64,000 nt of DNA, taken from the NCBI RefSeq assembly GCF_039503195.1, contig NZ_JBCJKP010000001.1, positions 7,626,001-7,690,000 on the forward strand. The letters are read 5' to 3'. Positions 9,986 through 21,819 of the stretch are shown here, one piece after another. Position 1 is the first letter of the stretch; every line of letters starts with the position of its first letter. The notes below the pieces were generated by a model, which was given only the letters and a program-made list of their open reading frames with translations, was not told the origin of the DNA and did not search any database. This stretch comes from Streptomyces mirabilis (lineage in GTDB: Bacteria > Actinomycetota > Actinomycetes > Streptomycetales > Streptomycetaceae). Position numbers and translations under genes: made by a program.

Positions 9986-11188
9986 TCAGTACCCGCTCCC
10001 AGCACCGGCGGGTACGCGCAGGAGGTCCCGGCTGACGGCGGCGCCGTCGCTGACGTGCAGGACCGCGTCGGCGGTGTCCAGCGTGGCCCGGTCGAGCGGG
10101 AAGTAGCCCTGCTGCGGGGTGGTGTCCGTCCGGGTCCGGGCGGCGGCGACCTTGCCGGTGGGGGCCATGGCCCAATCGGTGACGCGGTCCTGTAGGCGGC
10201 TCTCGTAGGTGCCCGGCTCGGGATCGCCCAGCCCGACGGCCTCGCTGCGCCCCAGGCTGCCGACGATGAAGACGTACTGCTCGCCCAGCAGCGGTGCCAC
10301 GACGGTGCCGGCCCCGGGCCAGTTGACGGACAGGTCTCCCAGGCTCCAGGTGCTCGGGGTCCGCTGGAGGTGCACATTGTGGGCGAAGACCAGCGTCGCG
10401 CCCCGGCGGCCCTCGATGCTGCGGATGTCGAGGAGGTTCTGTGCCATGAGCGCGTCCCGGGTGGCGAACAGCCGGGACAGCCGGTCGTTGTTCTCCAGGC
10501 GCTGGGCCGCCTGCCGGTGGTAGCGCAGCAGACCGAGGCCGGCGGTGAGGTGTGCCCTGGCCCGGAGCCACTCCGTGCGCGAGGTCTGCGCGATCCGCTC
10601 GGCGGCGTGGGAGTGGAGCAGGGTGAGCATGTCGTCGGCGAGGGACCACAGCCGCTCGGCCTCGGGCGTGGCGCCGACCGACATGGCCGGGTCCGTCACC
10701 GCCTCCGCACGGCTCCACTGCTCGTCCGCGCCCAGCAGTCCGGCGAGGTCGAGGTCGAGCCGCAGATAGTCCCGGGCGAATTCGAGACAGCGCCGCGGGC
10801 TGGGGGCACTCGTCGTCTCCGTAGGGACGTCGAAGCCGTGAAAGCTCAGCCGCTCCTCCGGCGGCCGGCTCGCGTTGTGGTCGCGCATCCAGGCGACGAG
10901 GCACCGGTTGGTCTCCAGGTTCCCGAAGTCGTGGGAGAAGCCCTCCCGCGCCACCTCGTCGAGATCCCCGTCGCCGCCCTTGACGAAGTCGTCGACGCGC
11001 AGCGCGGCCACGCGGTCGGTCTCCAGGGCGATCGAGCGGAAGCCGATTCCGGCGAGTCGGGCGAACAGCTCGTTGCGCACCCACCCGAAGGCGGGCTCCC
11101 GGTGGGTGGGTTCGCCGAGCGCCAGCACGGCGCACGAGGCCACGGGAAGGTCGTGAAAGTCCTTGCTCATGTCTGTCAATCGAATCAT
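9986..11188 (-). CDS. Erythromycin-esterase-like hydrolase
   Basis: This 400-residue protein belongs to the EreA/EreB superfamily. It has LALGEPTHREPAF (catalytic-His loop), IALETDR (conserved Glu) and VFAHNVHLQR (second His pair). Known members hydrolyse macrolide lactones through a His/Glu-activated water. The usual GExxHG reads GEPTHR here, with Gly replaced by Arg. It lies between the A-PCP gene and the MerR gene on the same strand, so it probably belongs to the cluster. It could release a carrier-bound intermediate, hydrolyse a chromophore precursor, or open the depsipeptide ester as protection. No strong ribosome site is visible. A start six codons later (11170) is possible. Confidence 0.8.
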   Translation of the reverse strand: MIRLTDMSKDFHDLPVASCAVLALGEPTHREPAFGWVRNELFARLAGIGFRSIALETDRVAALRVDDFVKGGDGDLDEVAREGFSHDFGNLETNRCLVAWMRDHNASRPPEERLSFHGFDVPTETTSAPSPRRCLEFARDYLRLDLDLAGLLGADEQWSRAEAVTDPAMSVGATPEAERLWSLADDMLTLLHSHAAERIAQTSRTEWLRARAHLTAGLGLLRYHRQAAQRLENNDRLSRLFATRDALMAQNLLDIRSIEGRRGATLVFAHNVHLQRTPSTWSLGDLSVNWPGAGTVVAPLLGEQYVFIVGSLGRSEAVGLGDPEPGTYESRLQDRVTDWAMAPTGKVAAARTRTDTTPQQGYFPLDRATLDTADAVLHVSDGAAVSRDLLRVPAGAGSGY

Positions 11189-11256
11189 TGAAAGACCCGT
11201 TGAGGCTTACTGCGATGCCGCCGGTGCAGCGGTCGGACCCACCGGGCCGCGAGGTC

Positions 11257-12030
11257 TCAAACCGTCGGCGGGGGCCCCGGCGCGGGAGCCGGTTCCGTGG
11301 CGGCCGGCGGTCCGGCTGGGACGCCCACATGGGCCATGTACCCGCCGAGCTGGGCCGCCGCGCCGAGCATGGATACGCCGCGTGCGGTGAGCCGTCGCCG
11401 CCAGTCGTCGAGGGCGGCGGACAGCGCCTCGGTGCCGCCGGCCGTGCGGATCTGCCGGACCACCGTGCGGATGTGCTCCAGCGGGTAGCCCCCGCGCCGC
11501 AGGAGATGGGTCAGCTCGGCGTCGCGTACGTCCGTGGCGTCGAACGAGCGGTGGCCGGTGACCGGCTCGCGCGCCGGGCTCAGGATGCCCACCGCTTCCC
11601 AGTTCCGCAGGGTCGCCGCGGTCACCCCCAGACGGCGCGCGAGTTCGCCGATGCTCAGCGGCTCGCTGCCGGCGGACGTGTGCTCGGCGAGGCCGGGGGC
11701 GGAGGTGAGGTGCTCCACCGCCCGTCCCACCGCGTCCAGCGTGCTTCGGTCGCGGAGCAGTTGGGCGTGGCCGCGGTCGACGGCCGTCAGCGCGGCGTCG
11801 AGGTCGCCGGTGTTGAGCGACCGCATGATCTCTCCGCCCGTGGCGTACCCGTACGCCTGGACGAGTGCCAAATAGGCGCGCAGGGCCGCCGCGTGGGTCT
11901 CGGTGTAGGTGCGGTAGCCGGACGGGGTGCGCTGGGCGAGCGGGAGGAACCCGTCCCGCTCGTAGTTGCGGACCGCCTGGGTGGAGATGCCGTGCTCACG
12001 GGCCAGGTCGAACGGACGCAGGTGCTTCAC
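11257..12030 (-). CDS. MerR-family regulator with two MerR DNA-binding domains
   Basis: I chose GTG at 12030 (257 residues) because the MerR fold begins right there (HLRPFDLAREHGIS). An ATG at 12081 would add 17 residues. The first winged helix is at residues ~3-70 (AVRNYERDGFLPLAQRTPSGYRTY). A second, separate one is at ~120-190 (LSIGELARRLGVTAATLRNWE, then SFDATDVRDAELTHLLRRGGY). Ordinary MerR proteins have one such domain, a dimer helix and an effector domain. The C-terminus ends in a Pro-rich tail. It is transcribed away from the UvrA-like resistance gene and probably controls it in response to drug or stress. Confidence 0.85.
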   Translation of the reverse strand: MKHLRPFDLAREHGISTQAVRNYERDGFLPLAQRTPSGYRTYTETHAAALRAYLALVQAYGYATGGEIMRSLNTGDLDAALTAVDRGHAQLLRDRSTLDAVGRAVEHLTSAPGLAEHTSAGSEPLSIGELARRLGVTAATLRNWEAVGILSPAREPVTGHRSFDATDVRDAELTHLLRRGGYPLEHIRTVVRQIRTAGGTEALSAALDDWRRRLTARGVSMLGAAAQLGGYMAHVGVPAGPPAATEPAPAPGPPPTV

Positions 12031-12188
12031 GGTTTGAGACTTTATCCCAAGGAATCCGCGTAGCTCCTCCAAAAGCCTCAACCGACTTTGCAGGTATACG
12101 CTTGAGTCCCATGAATCGGGACGTTCAGGAACTCGTCACCACGTCACCTGACGAAGGCATGCCGCGTCCGACGAACGGGAGGGACAAC

Positions 12189-14567
<2,379 letters not shown>

Positions 14568-14584
14568 CACGACGCGGCCCGCCC

Positions 14585-14613
14585 GCCCCCGCCTGTTGAC
14601 AGGGGGCGGGGGC
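14585..14613 (+). terminator. GC-rich hairpin after the UvrA-like gene
   Basis: Eleven base pairs (5' arm 14585-14595, 3' arm 14600-14613) close a TTGA loop, with a three-G bulge in the 3' arm. It starts 18 bases after the UvrA-like stop. The rest of the ~300-base space up to 14865 holds no gene I can support and presumably contains the promoter of the next operon. Confidence 0.5.
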
Positions 14614-14864
14614 GGCGGGGGCGTTGACCGTGGCCGGCCTGCGCCGGGCCGAAAGTCGACGCCGCTCACACCGCCGTACGCGCACGACTGTCTGGCTCAC
14701 CTCTTTCGCCCGTACCTCTCCCGCACCGCGGCGGCGACCACAATGCGGGCCGACGGCCTCCGCCCGCTGACAGCCCGTTCCGGCGTTCCCCACCGCGCGC
14801 CTGCCGGACCGCACCCACGGTGGACGGACCCCGCTCACGCCGCCCGACGGAAGGGATCAGACCG

Positions 14865-15803
14865 ATGTCCTCGCACGCCGACCACACCACCGTGATCGTG
14901 GGAGCCGGCCCCGCCGGGCTCACCGCGGCGCTCAGCCTGGCCAGATACCGGCACCCGGTGACCGTCGTGGACAGCCCTCGGGCACCGCGCAACAGCGCGT
15001 CGGCGGGTGTTCACGGCCATGTCGGAATGGACGGCGTCACGCCCGGCGAGTTCCGGGCGCGCGCCTGGCGGGAACTCTCCCGGTACGCGACCGTCGAGCG
15101 GCTGGAGGCCGACGCCGAAAGCGTGACCCCCGCTCCGGGCGGAGGCTTCCGGGTCGCCGTCGGCGGCGGTGAGACCGTCGAGGCCCGAACCGTTCTGCTC
15201 GCCACCGGTGTCGTGGACGTCCACCCGGCCGACGTGGACGGTTTCGCGGAGTGCTGGGGCCGCAGCGTGATCCACTGTCCGTTCTGCCTCGGCGAGGAGA
15301 ACGCCGGCGGGCGCTGGGCGACCGTCGCCGACAACGCGGAACTCGCGGGACTGTCCGCCGTGGCCTTCCTCGCCTGGAGCGAGGACACCATCGCGATCTG
15401 CCAGGAGTCCATGCCCGGCCTGGAGACCGCTCGCGCGACGGCGCGGAGCAGCGGGGGCGAGGTCGTCATAGGAACGGTCCGTCGCCTGCACCACCGCCAA
15501 GGGGCTTTGTACGCCGTCGAGTTGGACGACGGCCGGGTCCTGGAGCGGGAGACACTGGTCTGGACGCCACGACAGCGGCAGCAACCCGTCGTCAGGCGGA
15601 CCGCCGAAGAGCTGAAGCTGACGGTCGACGACGCCGGCTTCATCGGCGTCGACGCCTCCCAGTGCACCAGCGTTCCGGGCCTGTACGCGGCCGGGGACCT
15701 GACCAGCCGCTGGAAGCAGTCGGTCACCGTGTCGGCCGCGGCGGGCGCCGCGGCCGCCGACGCCCTCCACATGTCGGCGTTGCTCGGTGCTGTGCGCCGC
15801 TGA
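14865..15803 (+). CDS. Thioredoxin-reductase-like FAD dithiol oxidase
   Basis: This 312-residue protein starts at ATG with GGAAGGGA at 14849-14856. It has an N-terminal FAD-binding Rossmann motif (VIVGAGPAGLT), a central redox pair C138-P-F-C141, and a C-terminal FAD motif (GLYAAGDLTS). The NADPH-binding GxGxxA motif of true thioredoxin reductases is not evident: the region reads WATVADNAELAG. This is the pattern of dithiol oxidases such as GliT, HlmI and the echinomycin enzyme Ecm17, which use oxygen to form a disulfide in a natural product. The inferred role is to close the cross-bridge disulfide of a triostin-type intermediate. It leads an operon-like run with the exporter and methyltransferase. 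Confidence 0.88.
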   Translation: MSSHADHTTVIVGAGPAGLTAALSLARYRHPVTVVDSPRAPRNSASAGVHGHVGMDGVTPGEFRARAWRELSRYATVERLEADAESVTPAPGGGFRVAVGGGETVEARTVLLATGVVDVHPADVDGFAECWGRSVIHCPFCLGEENAGGRWATVADNAELAGLSAVAFLAWSEDTIAICQESMPGLETARATARSSGGEVVIGTVRRLHHRQGALYAVELDDGRVLERETLVWTPRQRQQPVVRRTAEELKLTVDDAGFIGVDASQCTSVPGLYAAGDLTSRWKQSVTVSAAAGAAAADALHMSALLGAVRR

Positions 15804-15865
15804 ACCGGTTGCCCCGCCACCACTCAATTCAGGGTTGCGTCGGATCCGGAAAGGAACCACGGCAG

Positions 15866-16845
<980 letters not shown>

Positions 16846-16849
<4 letters not shown>

Positions 16850-17664
16850 CCTCCACCACCCTGACACGGGAGAGCGGCACGTCGTACACGCAGGCGCGGA
16901 ACAGCCTCGGGTGGTGGCTCTCCGACGTGTGGCAGATGACCCTGCGCAACGTGCGGCACGTGCTGCGCAGCCCCGATCTGGTGATGTTCTCGCTGGTCCA
17001 GCCGGTGATGTTCATCCTGCTGTTCACATACGTCTTCGGCGGCGCCATGGACGTCGGCGGCGAACGCTACGCCCAGTTCCTGCTGCCCGGCGTCCTCGTC
17101 CAGATGGCGCTCTACGGCTCCGCCGCCGGCACGACCATCGGGGTCGCCGCCGAGATGCGCGAGGGCCTCATGGACCGCTTCCGCTCGATGCCGATGAGCC
17201 GTACCGCCGTGCTCATCGGACGCACGCTGTCGGAGATCTTCCGCAACGTCGGCGTGGCCTGTGTGACCGTGGGAGTCGGCGTGCTGGTCGGCTTCCGGTT
17301 CCACAACGGCCTGCTGCCCGCGCTGGCCGGCCTGCTGCTGTTGCTGCTGTTCGGCTACGCGGTGTCGTGGTTCGCCGCCTACCTCGGGCTGTCGGTGCGC
17401 AACGCGGAAGCCGCCCAGGCGGTCGGCGGCGTGTGGATCTTCCCGTTCACACTGATCTCCTCGGCGTTCGTACCGACCGACACGATGCCGGGCTGGCTCC
17501 AGGCGTACGCTGCCCACAGCCCCATGACGGCGGCCGTGAACGCCCTGCGCGCACTGTTCACCGGGGGCCCGGCGACGAGCTACGTCCTCCAGACCGTGGC
17601 CTGGTCGGTCGGCCTGATCGCGGTGTTCGCCCCGCTCGCGGTCCGCAAGTACGGCTCGCGCTGA
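16846..17664 (+). CDS. DrrB-type ABC-2 permease
   Basis: This 272-residue integral membrane protein has about six transmembrane segments (first at LVQPVMFILLFTYVFGG). It carries the ABC-2 motif between helices (EMREGLMDRFRSMPMSR) and the late loop ISSAFVPTDTMPGWLQ typical of DrrB/NodJ exporters. It overlaps the ATPase gene by four bases and is the membrane half of the predicted depsipeptide exporter. Confidence 0.93.
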
Positions 17665-17732
17665 CCGGCGGCCGGTGCCTCCCTGACAGAAGTCCGCAAG
17701 AGACCGAGGACGCACCGGGGGGCGACGCAATC

Positions 17733-18455
17733 ATGGCAGCCATGACTGAACCTGTCGCCGCACCCGACGGACCCGCCCCGATGACCGAGGTGTTCGACGC
17801 CGTTTACCGCGGGGAGAGCCCTTTCGGCAAACGCCCGCCGTGGGACATCGGGGCGCCCCAGCCCGCCTACGTCGCCCTTGAGGAAGCGGGACTCATCGGC
17901 GGCGCGGTCCTCGACGCGGGCTGCGGCACCGGTGAGGACGCCCTCCACCTGGCGGGCAAGGGGTACGCGGTGACAGGGCTGGACCTGTCCCCGACGGCGA
18001 TCTCCCTCGCCCGGGACAAGGCCGGGGCACGCGGACTCGACGCCGTCTTCGAAGTCGCCGACGCCCTCGACCTCAAGGGCTGGGAAGGGCGCTTCGACAC
18101 CGTGATCGACTCCGGCCTCGCCCACACCTTCGAGGGCGACACTCTGCGTTCCTACGCGGCGGCCCTGCACCGGGCCTGCCGCCCGGGGGCGGTGGCGCAC
18201 ATCCTCTCGATCAGCGACCGGGGGTCCGCGGAGATGCAGGCGCGCCTCGCCGAGGCCATCGAGGAGATACCGGCGCCGCTTCCGGACAACGACGAGCCGC
18301 CCGGCCTCAAGCGCTCCGCCGACCACTTGCGCCACGGCTTCGCCGACGGCTGGACGGTGGAGTCGATCGGCGAGACCCACATACGGGGCATCATCCCGAC
18401 CACGTCCGAACTCCTCGACGTGCACGCCTGGCTCGGACGCTTCCGCCGTAGCTGA
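17733..18455 (+). CDS. SAM-dependent methyltransferase, candidate thioacetal-forming
   Basis: This 240-residue class I methyltransferase has motif I VLDAGCGTGEDALHLA (~residues 58-75), the acidic ribose-binding end of strand 2 (GLDLSPTAI) and FDTVIDSGLAHTF. The N-terminal FDAVYRGESPFGKRPPWDIGAPQPA is a family pattern of small-molecule methyltransferases. In the echinomycin cluster the methyltransferase Ecm18 converts the triostin disulfide into the S-methyl thioacetal bridge. This gene has the matching size and position, after the dithiol oxidase. The specific reaction is inferred from context, and without it the product would remain a disulfide. Confidence 0.85.
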   Translation: MAAMTEPVAAPDGPAPMTEVFDAVYRGESPFGKRPPWDIGAPQPAYVALEEAGLIGGAVLDAGCGTGEDALHLAGKGYAVTGLDLSPTAISLARDKAGARGLDAVFEVADALDLKGWEGRFDTVIDSGLAHTFEGDTLRSYAAALHRACRPGAVAHILSISDRGSAEMQARLAEAIEEIPAPLPDNDEPPGLKRSADHLRHGFADGWTVESIGETHIRGIIPTTSELLDVHAWLGRFRRS

Positions 18456-18495
18456 CCGCGACCACCGAAGACGGCCCTTGCGAAGGTGATGAACG

Positions 18496-19878
18496 ATGAA
18501 GGTGCGAGTAGGCAAGTGGCTGCGGACCGTCGCGTCCTCACCGGCCGGCCGGGCGGCCCGACGGGTGGTCCCGTCGGCCGGCGCCTCCCCGGCCCCGCCT
18601 CCCTGGACCGGGGCCGCCCGCGCCGCCTACCGGTTCGGTTTCGCCTACGCCGGCCTGTACTGCCTGACCTCCCCTCAGGTCTATCTGGCCCTGCGCGGGG
18701 GCGGAATGGGGCGTCTCCAGGAAGCGGCCGACTCCTGGGCGAAGCTCTGGGAGGTACGTCCGGTGCGGAACTGGATGTCCGTCCGGGTCCTCGGCAGGGA
18801 GCTGGGTGACCGCTTCGACGGCGGCGACGACCCGCACACCTGGGCGGGGCAGCTCTGCTGGCTCGCGGGTGCCGCCGCGGCCACCCCGGTCTGGTCCGTG
18901 CTGGACCGGAACCGGACGGACTACGTGGCGCTGGACAAGTGGGTCCGCCTGGCCGCCCGATTCTGCCTCGCGGGGCAGATGTTCTCTTACGGCGCGGCCA
19001 AGGCCGTCCCGCTCCAGTTCCAGCTGCCGCCGTCCAAGCTCGTCGAGCCGCTCGGCGACCTCAGTCCGATGGGCCTGCTGTGGGCGCAGACGGGGTCCTC
19101 GAAGCCGTACCAGATGCTGCTCGGCTGTGCGGAGATCGCGGGCGGGCTGCTGCTCATCGTCCCGCGCACGGCGTCGCTGGGCGCGCTGGTGTCGGCCGCG
19201 GAGATGGCCCAGGTGCTTCTCCTCAACCTGACCTTCGACGTCCCCGTCAAGGTGCACTCCTTCCACCTCCTCCTGCTCAGCTTGCTTCTGCTGGCCCCGC
19301 ACACGCCTCGCCTGACCGAAGCCCTGCTCACGGAGCGCCCGGTCCCCGCGGCCGTCCCCGCGGACCTCTTCCGCTCCCGCCGGGCGAACCGGATCGCCAC
19401 CGCACTGCAGGCCGGGGCGGGGCTCTGGCTGCTCGGCGCACAGCTGCGCAACGACTGGTCGTTCTGGAAGAACCACGGGGGCGGACGGGAGAAGCCCGGG
19501 TTGTACGGCGTCTGGGACGTCACCGACTTCTCCATCGACGGCGAGCGGCACCCGCCCATGACGACCGACGGCCAGCGCTGGCGCCGAGTCGTCGTGGACT
19601 CCGTCGACACCGTGGCCATCCAGCACATGGACGACTCGCTCGACCCCTGCATGGCGGCGATCGACATGAACGCCCGTTCGGTCGCGCTGACCAGGATGGC
19701 CGACCCCAAGTGGCAAGTGACGTTCACCTTCGAGCGCCCGGCCGACGACCGCCTGATCCTGGAGGGCGACGCCGACGGCTACCACCTCCGCCTGCATCTG
19801 CGCCGCCGCGATCTCGGCACCTTCCCGCTGGTCGGCCGTGGCTTCCACTGGGTGCAGGACAACTCGTACCTGCGGTAG
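18496..19878 (+). CDS. DoxX-like polytopic membrane protein
   Basis: This 460-residue protein has hydrophobic segments around residues 45-62, 115-130, 150-172, 215-240 and 245-275. The middle carries a DoxX-like stretch (YGAAKAVPLQF, then LLGCAEIAGGLLLI). The C-terminal ~150 residues are soluble and beta-rich, with no motif I recognise (KNHGGGREKPGLYGVWDV, DDSLDPCMAAIDM). It starts 40 bases after the methyltransferase stop on the same strand and could be co-transcribed. No function can be assigned, and it is probably at or beyond the cluster border. Confidence 0.75.
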   Translation: MKVRVGKWLRTVASSPAGRAARRVVPSAGASPAPPPWTGAARAAYRFGFAYAGLYCLTSPQVYLALRGGGMGRLQEAADSWAKLWEVRPVRNWMSVRVLGRELGDRFDGGDDPHTWAGQLCWLAGAAAATPVWSVLDRNRTDYVALDKWVRLAARFCLAGQMFSYGAAKAVPLQFQLPPSKLVEPLGDLSPMGLLWAQTGSSKPYQMLLGCAEIAGGLLLIVPRTASLGALVSAAEMAQVLLLNLTFDVPVKVHSFHLLLLSLLLLAPHTPRLTEALLTERPVPAAVPADLFRSRRANRIATALQAGAGLWLLGAQLRNDWSFWKNHGGGREKPGLYGVWDVTDFSIDGERHPPMTTDGQRWRRVVVDSVDTVAIQHMDDSLDPCMAAIDMNARSVALTRMADPKWQVTFTFERPADDRLILEGDADGYHLRLHLRRRDLGTFPLVGRGFHWVQDNSYLR

Positions 19879-19943
19879 CGGACCAGTCGACCGACCGGCA
19901 CACACGGGACGGCGGCCCGCCGTCCACGGGAGGAGAACAACGG

Positions 19944-21329
19944 ATGAGCGCGGACGTGGACACGCTGGCCGCGGAGGTGCGAGGACCCGTCCTGCTGCCC
20001 GGCAGCCGAGGGTACGACGAGGAACGGACCGGTTTCCAGACCGGCTTCCGGCACCGGCCCGCCGTCGTCGTCGGCGCCACCCGCCCCGAGGACGTGCGCG
20101 CCGCGGTCCGCTTCGCCGCCGAGCGGAGGCTGCCCGTCGCCGTGCAGTCCACCGGACACGGCATCGTCACGGCCCTGGACGGTGAGGGCGTACTCATCAC
20201 CACCCGCCGGATGAAGGCCGTCGTGGTGGACGCGGAGGGCGGAACCGTCCGAGCCCAGGCCGGCGTGCTGTGGGGAGAGGTCATCGAGCGGGCCGCCCCG
20301 TACGGTCTGGCCCCTGTCAACGGCTCAGCTCCGCACATCGGCGTCGTCGGCTATCTCCTCGGCGGCGGTGTCGGCCTGCTCGGCCGCCGGACCGGATACG
20401 CCAGCGACTACGTCCGCGCCATCGACATCGTCACCGCCGACGGCGCGCTGCGCCACGTCACGGCCGGATCCGACACCGACCTGTTCTGGGCGCTGCGCGG
20501 TGGCGGCGGCAACTTCGGCGCCGTCACCGCCATCGAGACGGCCCTCGTGCCGGTGACCAGGCTCTACGGCGGCGGCCTCCACTTCGCCGCGGACCACCCC
20601 GTCGACCTGCTGCACGCCTACCGCGCGTGGACCCTCACGCTGCCCGAGGAACTCACCTCCTCGATCGGCCTCATGACCTTCCCACCGTTGCCGTCCGTCC
20701 CCGAGCCGCTGCGCGGACGCCACGTCGCACACGTCCGGATCGCCTTCACGGGCTCCGCCGAGGAGGGCGAACGGCTCGTGGCGCCCCTGCGCGCGCTCGG
20801 CCCGCGTCTGATCGACACCGTCCGGGAGATCCCGTACACGGAGGTCGGCACCATCTACCAGGACCCGCACGTCCCGCATGCCTACTTCGGCGGGAACGTC
20901 CTGCTGAGCGAACTCGATCCCACGGCCCTGCGGACCGTCGTGGAGGTGGCCGGACCCGACGCGACCGTCCCCTGCATCGTCGACATCCGTCACCTCGGCG
21001 GGGCCTTCGCCCGCCGGCCCACCGATCCGGGCGCGGTCGGGGGCCGTGACGCCGCGTACATGCTGCGAGTGATGACCGGCGGCACGGCCGCGCCGTCCAC
21101 CGCAGCCCGGCCGGTCCACCAGCGCGTCTACGACGCCCTGAAGCAGTGGACCGTCGGCCGCAGCCTCAACTCCGTCTACAACGACGGCGCCCCGGTCCGC
21201 CAGGAGCAGGTGCGGGAGCTCTTCGCGGCCGAGGACTTCGAGCGGCTGCGACGCGTAAAGACGCTGCACGATCCGCACAACCTGTTCCGGTTCAACCACA
21301 ACATTCGACCGACAGCAGCGACTGACTGA
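19944..21329 (+). CDS. BBE-type FAD-linked oxidoreductase
   Basis: This 461-residue protein starts at ATG with GGGAGGAG at 19928-19935. It has a PCMH-type FAD domain (residues ~25-200: STGHG with the flavin-linking His, then GYLLGGGVGLLGRRTG) and a C-terminal berberine-bridge segment (RVKTLHDPHNLFRFNHNI). The Cys that makes the second flavin bond in bicovalent members is replaced (APHIG), so a single His link is expected. Such enzymes oxidise alcohols, sugars or natural products with O2. It lies at the cluster edge, and whether it acts on the depsipeptide is unknown. Confidence 0.85.
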   Translation: MSADVDTLAAEVRGPVLLPGSRGYDEERTGFQTGFRHRPAVVVGATRPEDVRAAVRFAAERRLPVAVQSTGHGIVTALDGEGVLITTRRMKAVVVDAEGGTVRAQAGVLWGEVIERAAPYGLAPVNGSAPHIGVVGYLLGGGVGLLGRRTGYASDYVRAIDIVTADGALRHVTAGSDTDLFWALRGGGGNFGAVTAIETALVPVTRLYGGGLHFAADHPVDLLHAYRAWTLTLPEELTSSIGLMTFPPLPSVPEPLRGRHVAHVRIAFTGSAEEGERLVAPLRALGPRLIDTVREIPYTEVGTIYQDPHVPHAYFGGNVLLSELDPTALRTVVEVAGPDATVPCIVDIRHLGGAFARRPTDPGAVGGRDAAYMLRVMTGGTAAPSTAARPVHQRVYDALKQWTVGRSLNSVYNDGAPVRQEQVRELFAAEDFERLRRVKTLHDPHNLFRFNHNIRPTAATD

Positions 21330-21462
21330 GCTTTCGCGCTCTCCTGGTCTCCGGTCGGCCGGGTGCCGGCGTCACCAAGAAGGAGCCCGCCGACTTCCTC
21401 ACCGCCCGCACCGGTGAGCGCAGCTGGCGAGCTATGGCAGCGGCGTGGGATGACCACGACCC

Positions 21463-21645
21463 GTCACCCAGTGTGCGTGAGCTGCGGCAGGGCGGTACTT
21501 CCCGCACTGGCTCCTGGAACGGCGCCGCCGGACCGCGCAGGCCCGGATCGGTGTGGTGGCCACTGCTTGTCCGCTGAGTGTGTCCACCCGCAGGGGCGAG
21601 GAACTCGCGGAGTCCCTCGGCGTCACCCAGCCGCCGAAGTCCCAG
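21463..21645 (+). pseudogene. Decayed IS256/Mutator-family transposase fragment
   Basis: In frame from 21481 the DNA reads YFPHWLLERRRRTAQ, then GVVATACPLSVSTRRGEELAESLGVT. This resembles the transposase segment just before the DDE domain in IS256-family elements. The matching upstream words RELRQGG are in another frame, so a one-base shift is present near 21497. No catalytic residues, ends or target repeats remain. The rest of the 490-base space 21330-21819 holds no supported gene. The fossil lies just outside the NRPS cluster and may mark an old insertion at its border. Confidence 0.68.
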
Positions 21646-21819
21646 GGCAGGAAGCGTGCGCCCTGCCCGCGGGCGGACTGTGCGGCGCTGAAGCCGGCGC
21701 TTTTGCCGCCGACCGCGATGACGTCCCCGGGCCCGGTCGTATACGTACGCACTCCTGTCGTGGGAAAGGGCCGGTCGGGAGCGGGTGCTCCGGACCGGCC
21801 TCCTGGATCCGCGGCGGTG

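Noticed and set aside
14596..14895. Small frame before the dithiol oxidase
   Set aside because: Its poly-Gly opening comes from the terminator repeat. There is no family match, and it overlaps the true oxidase start.
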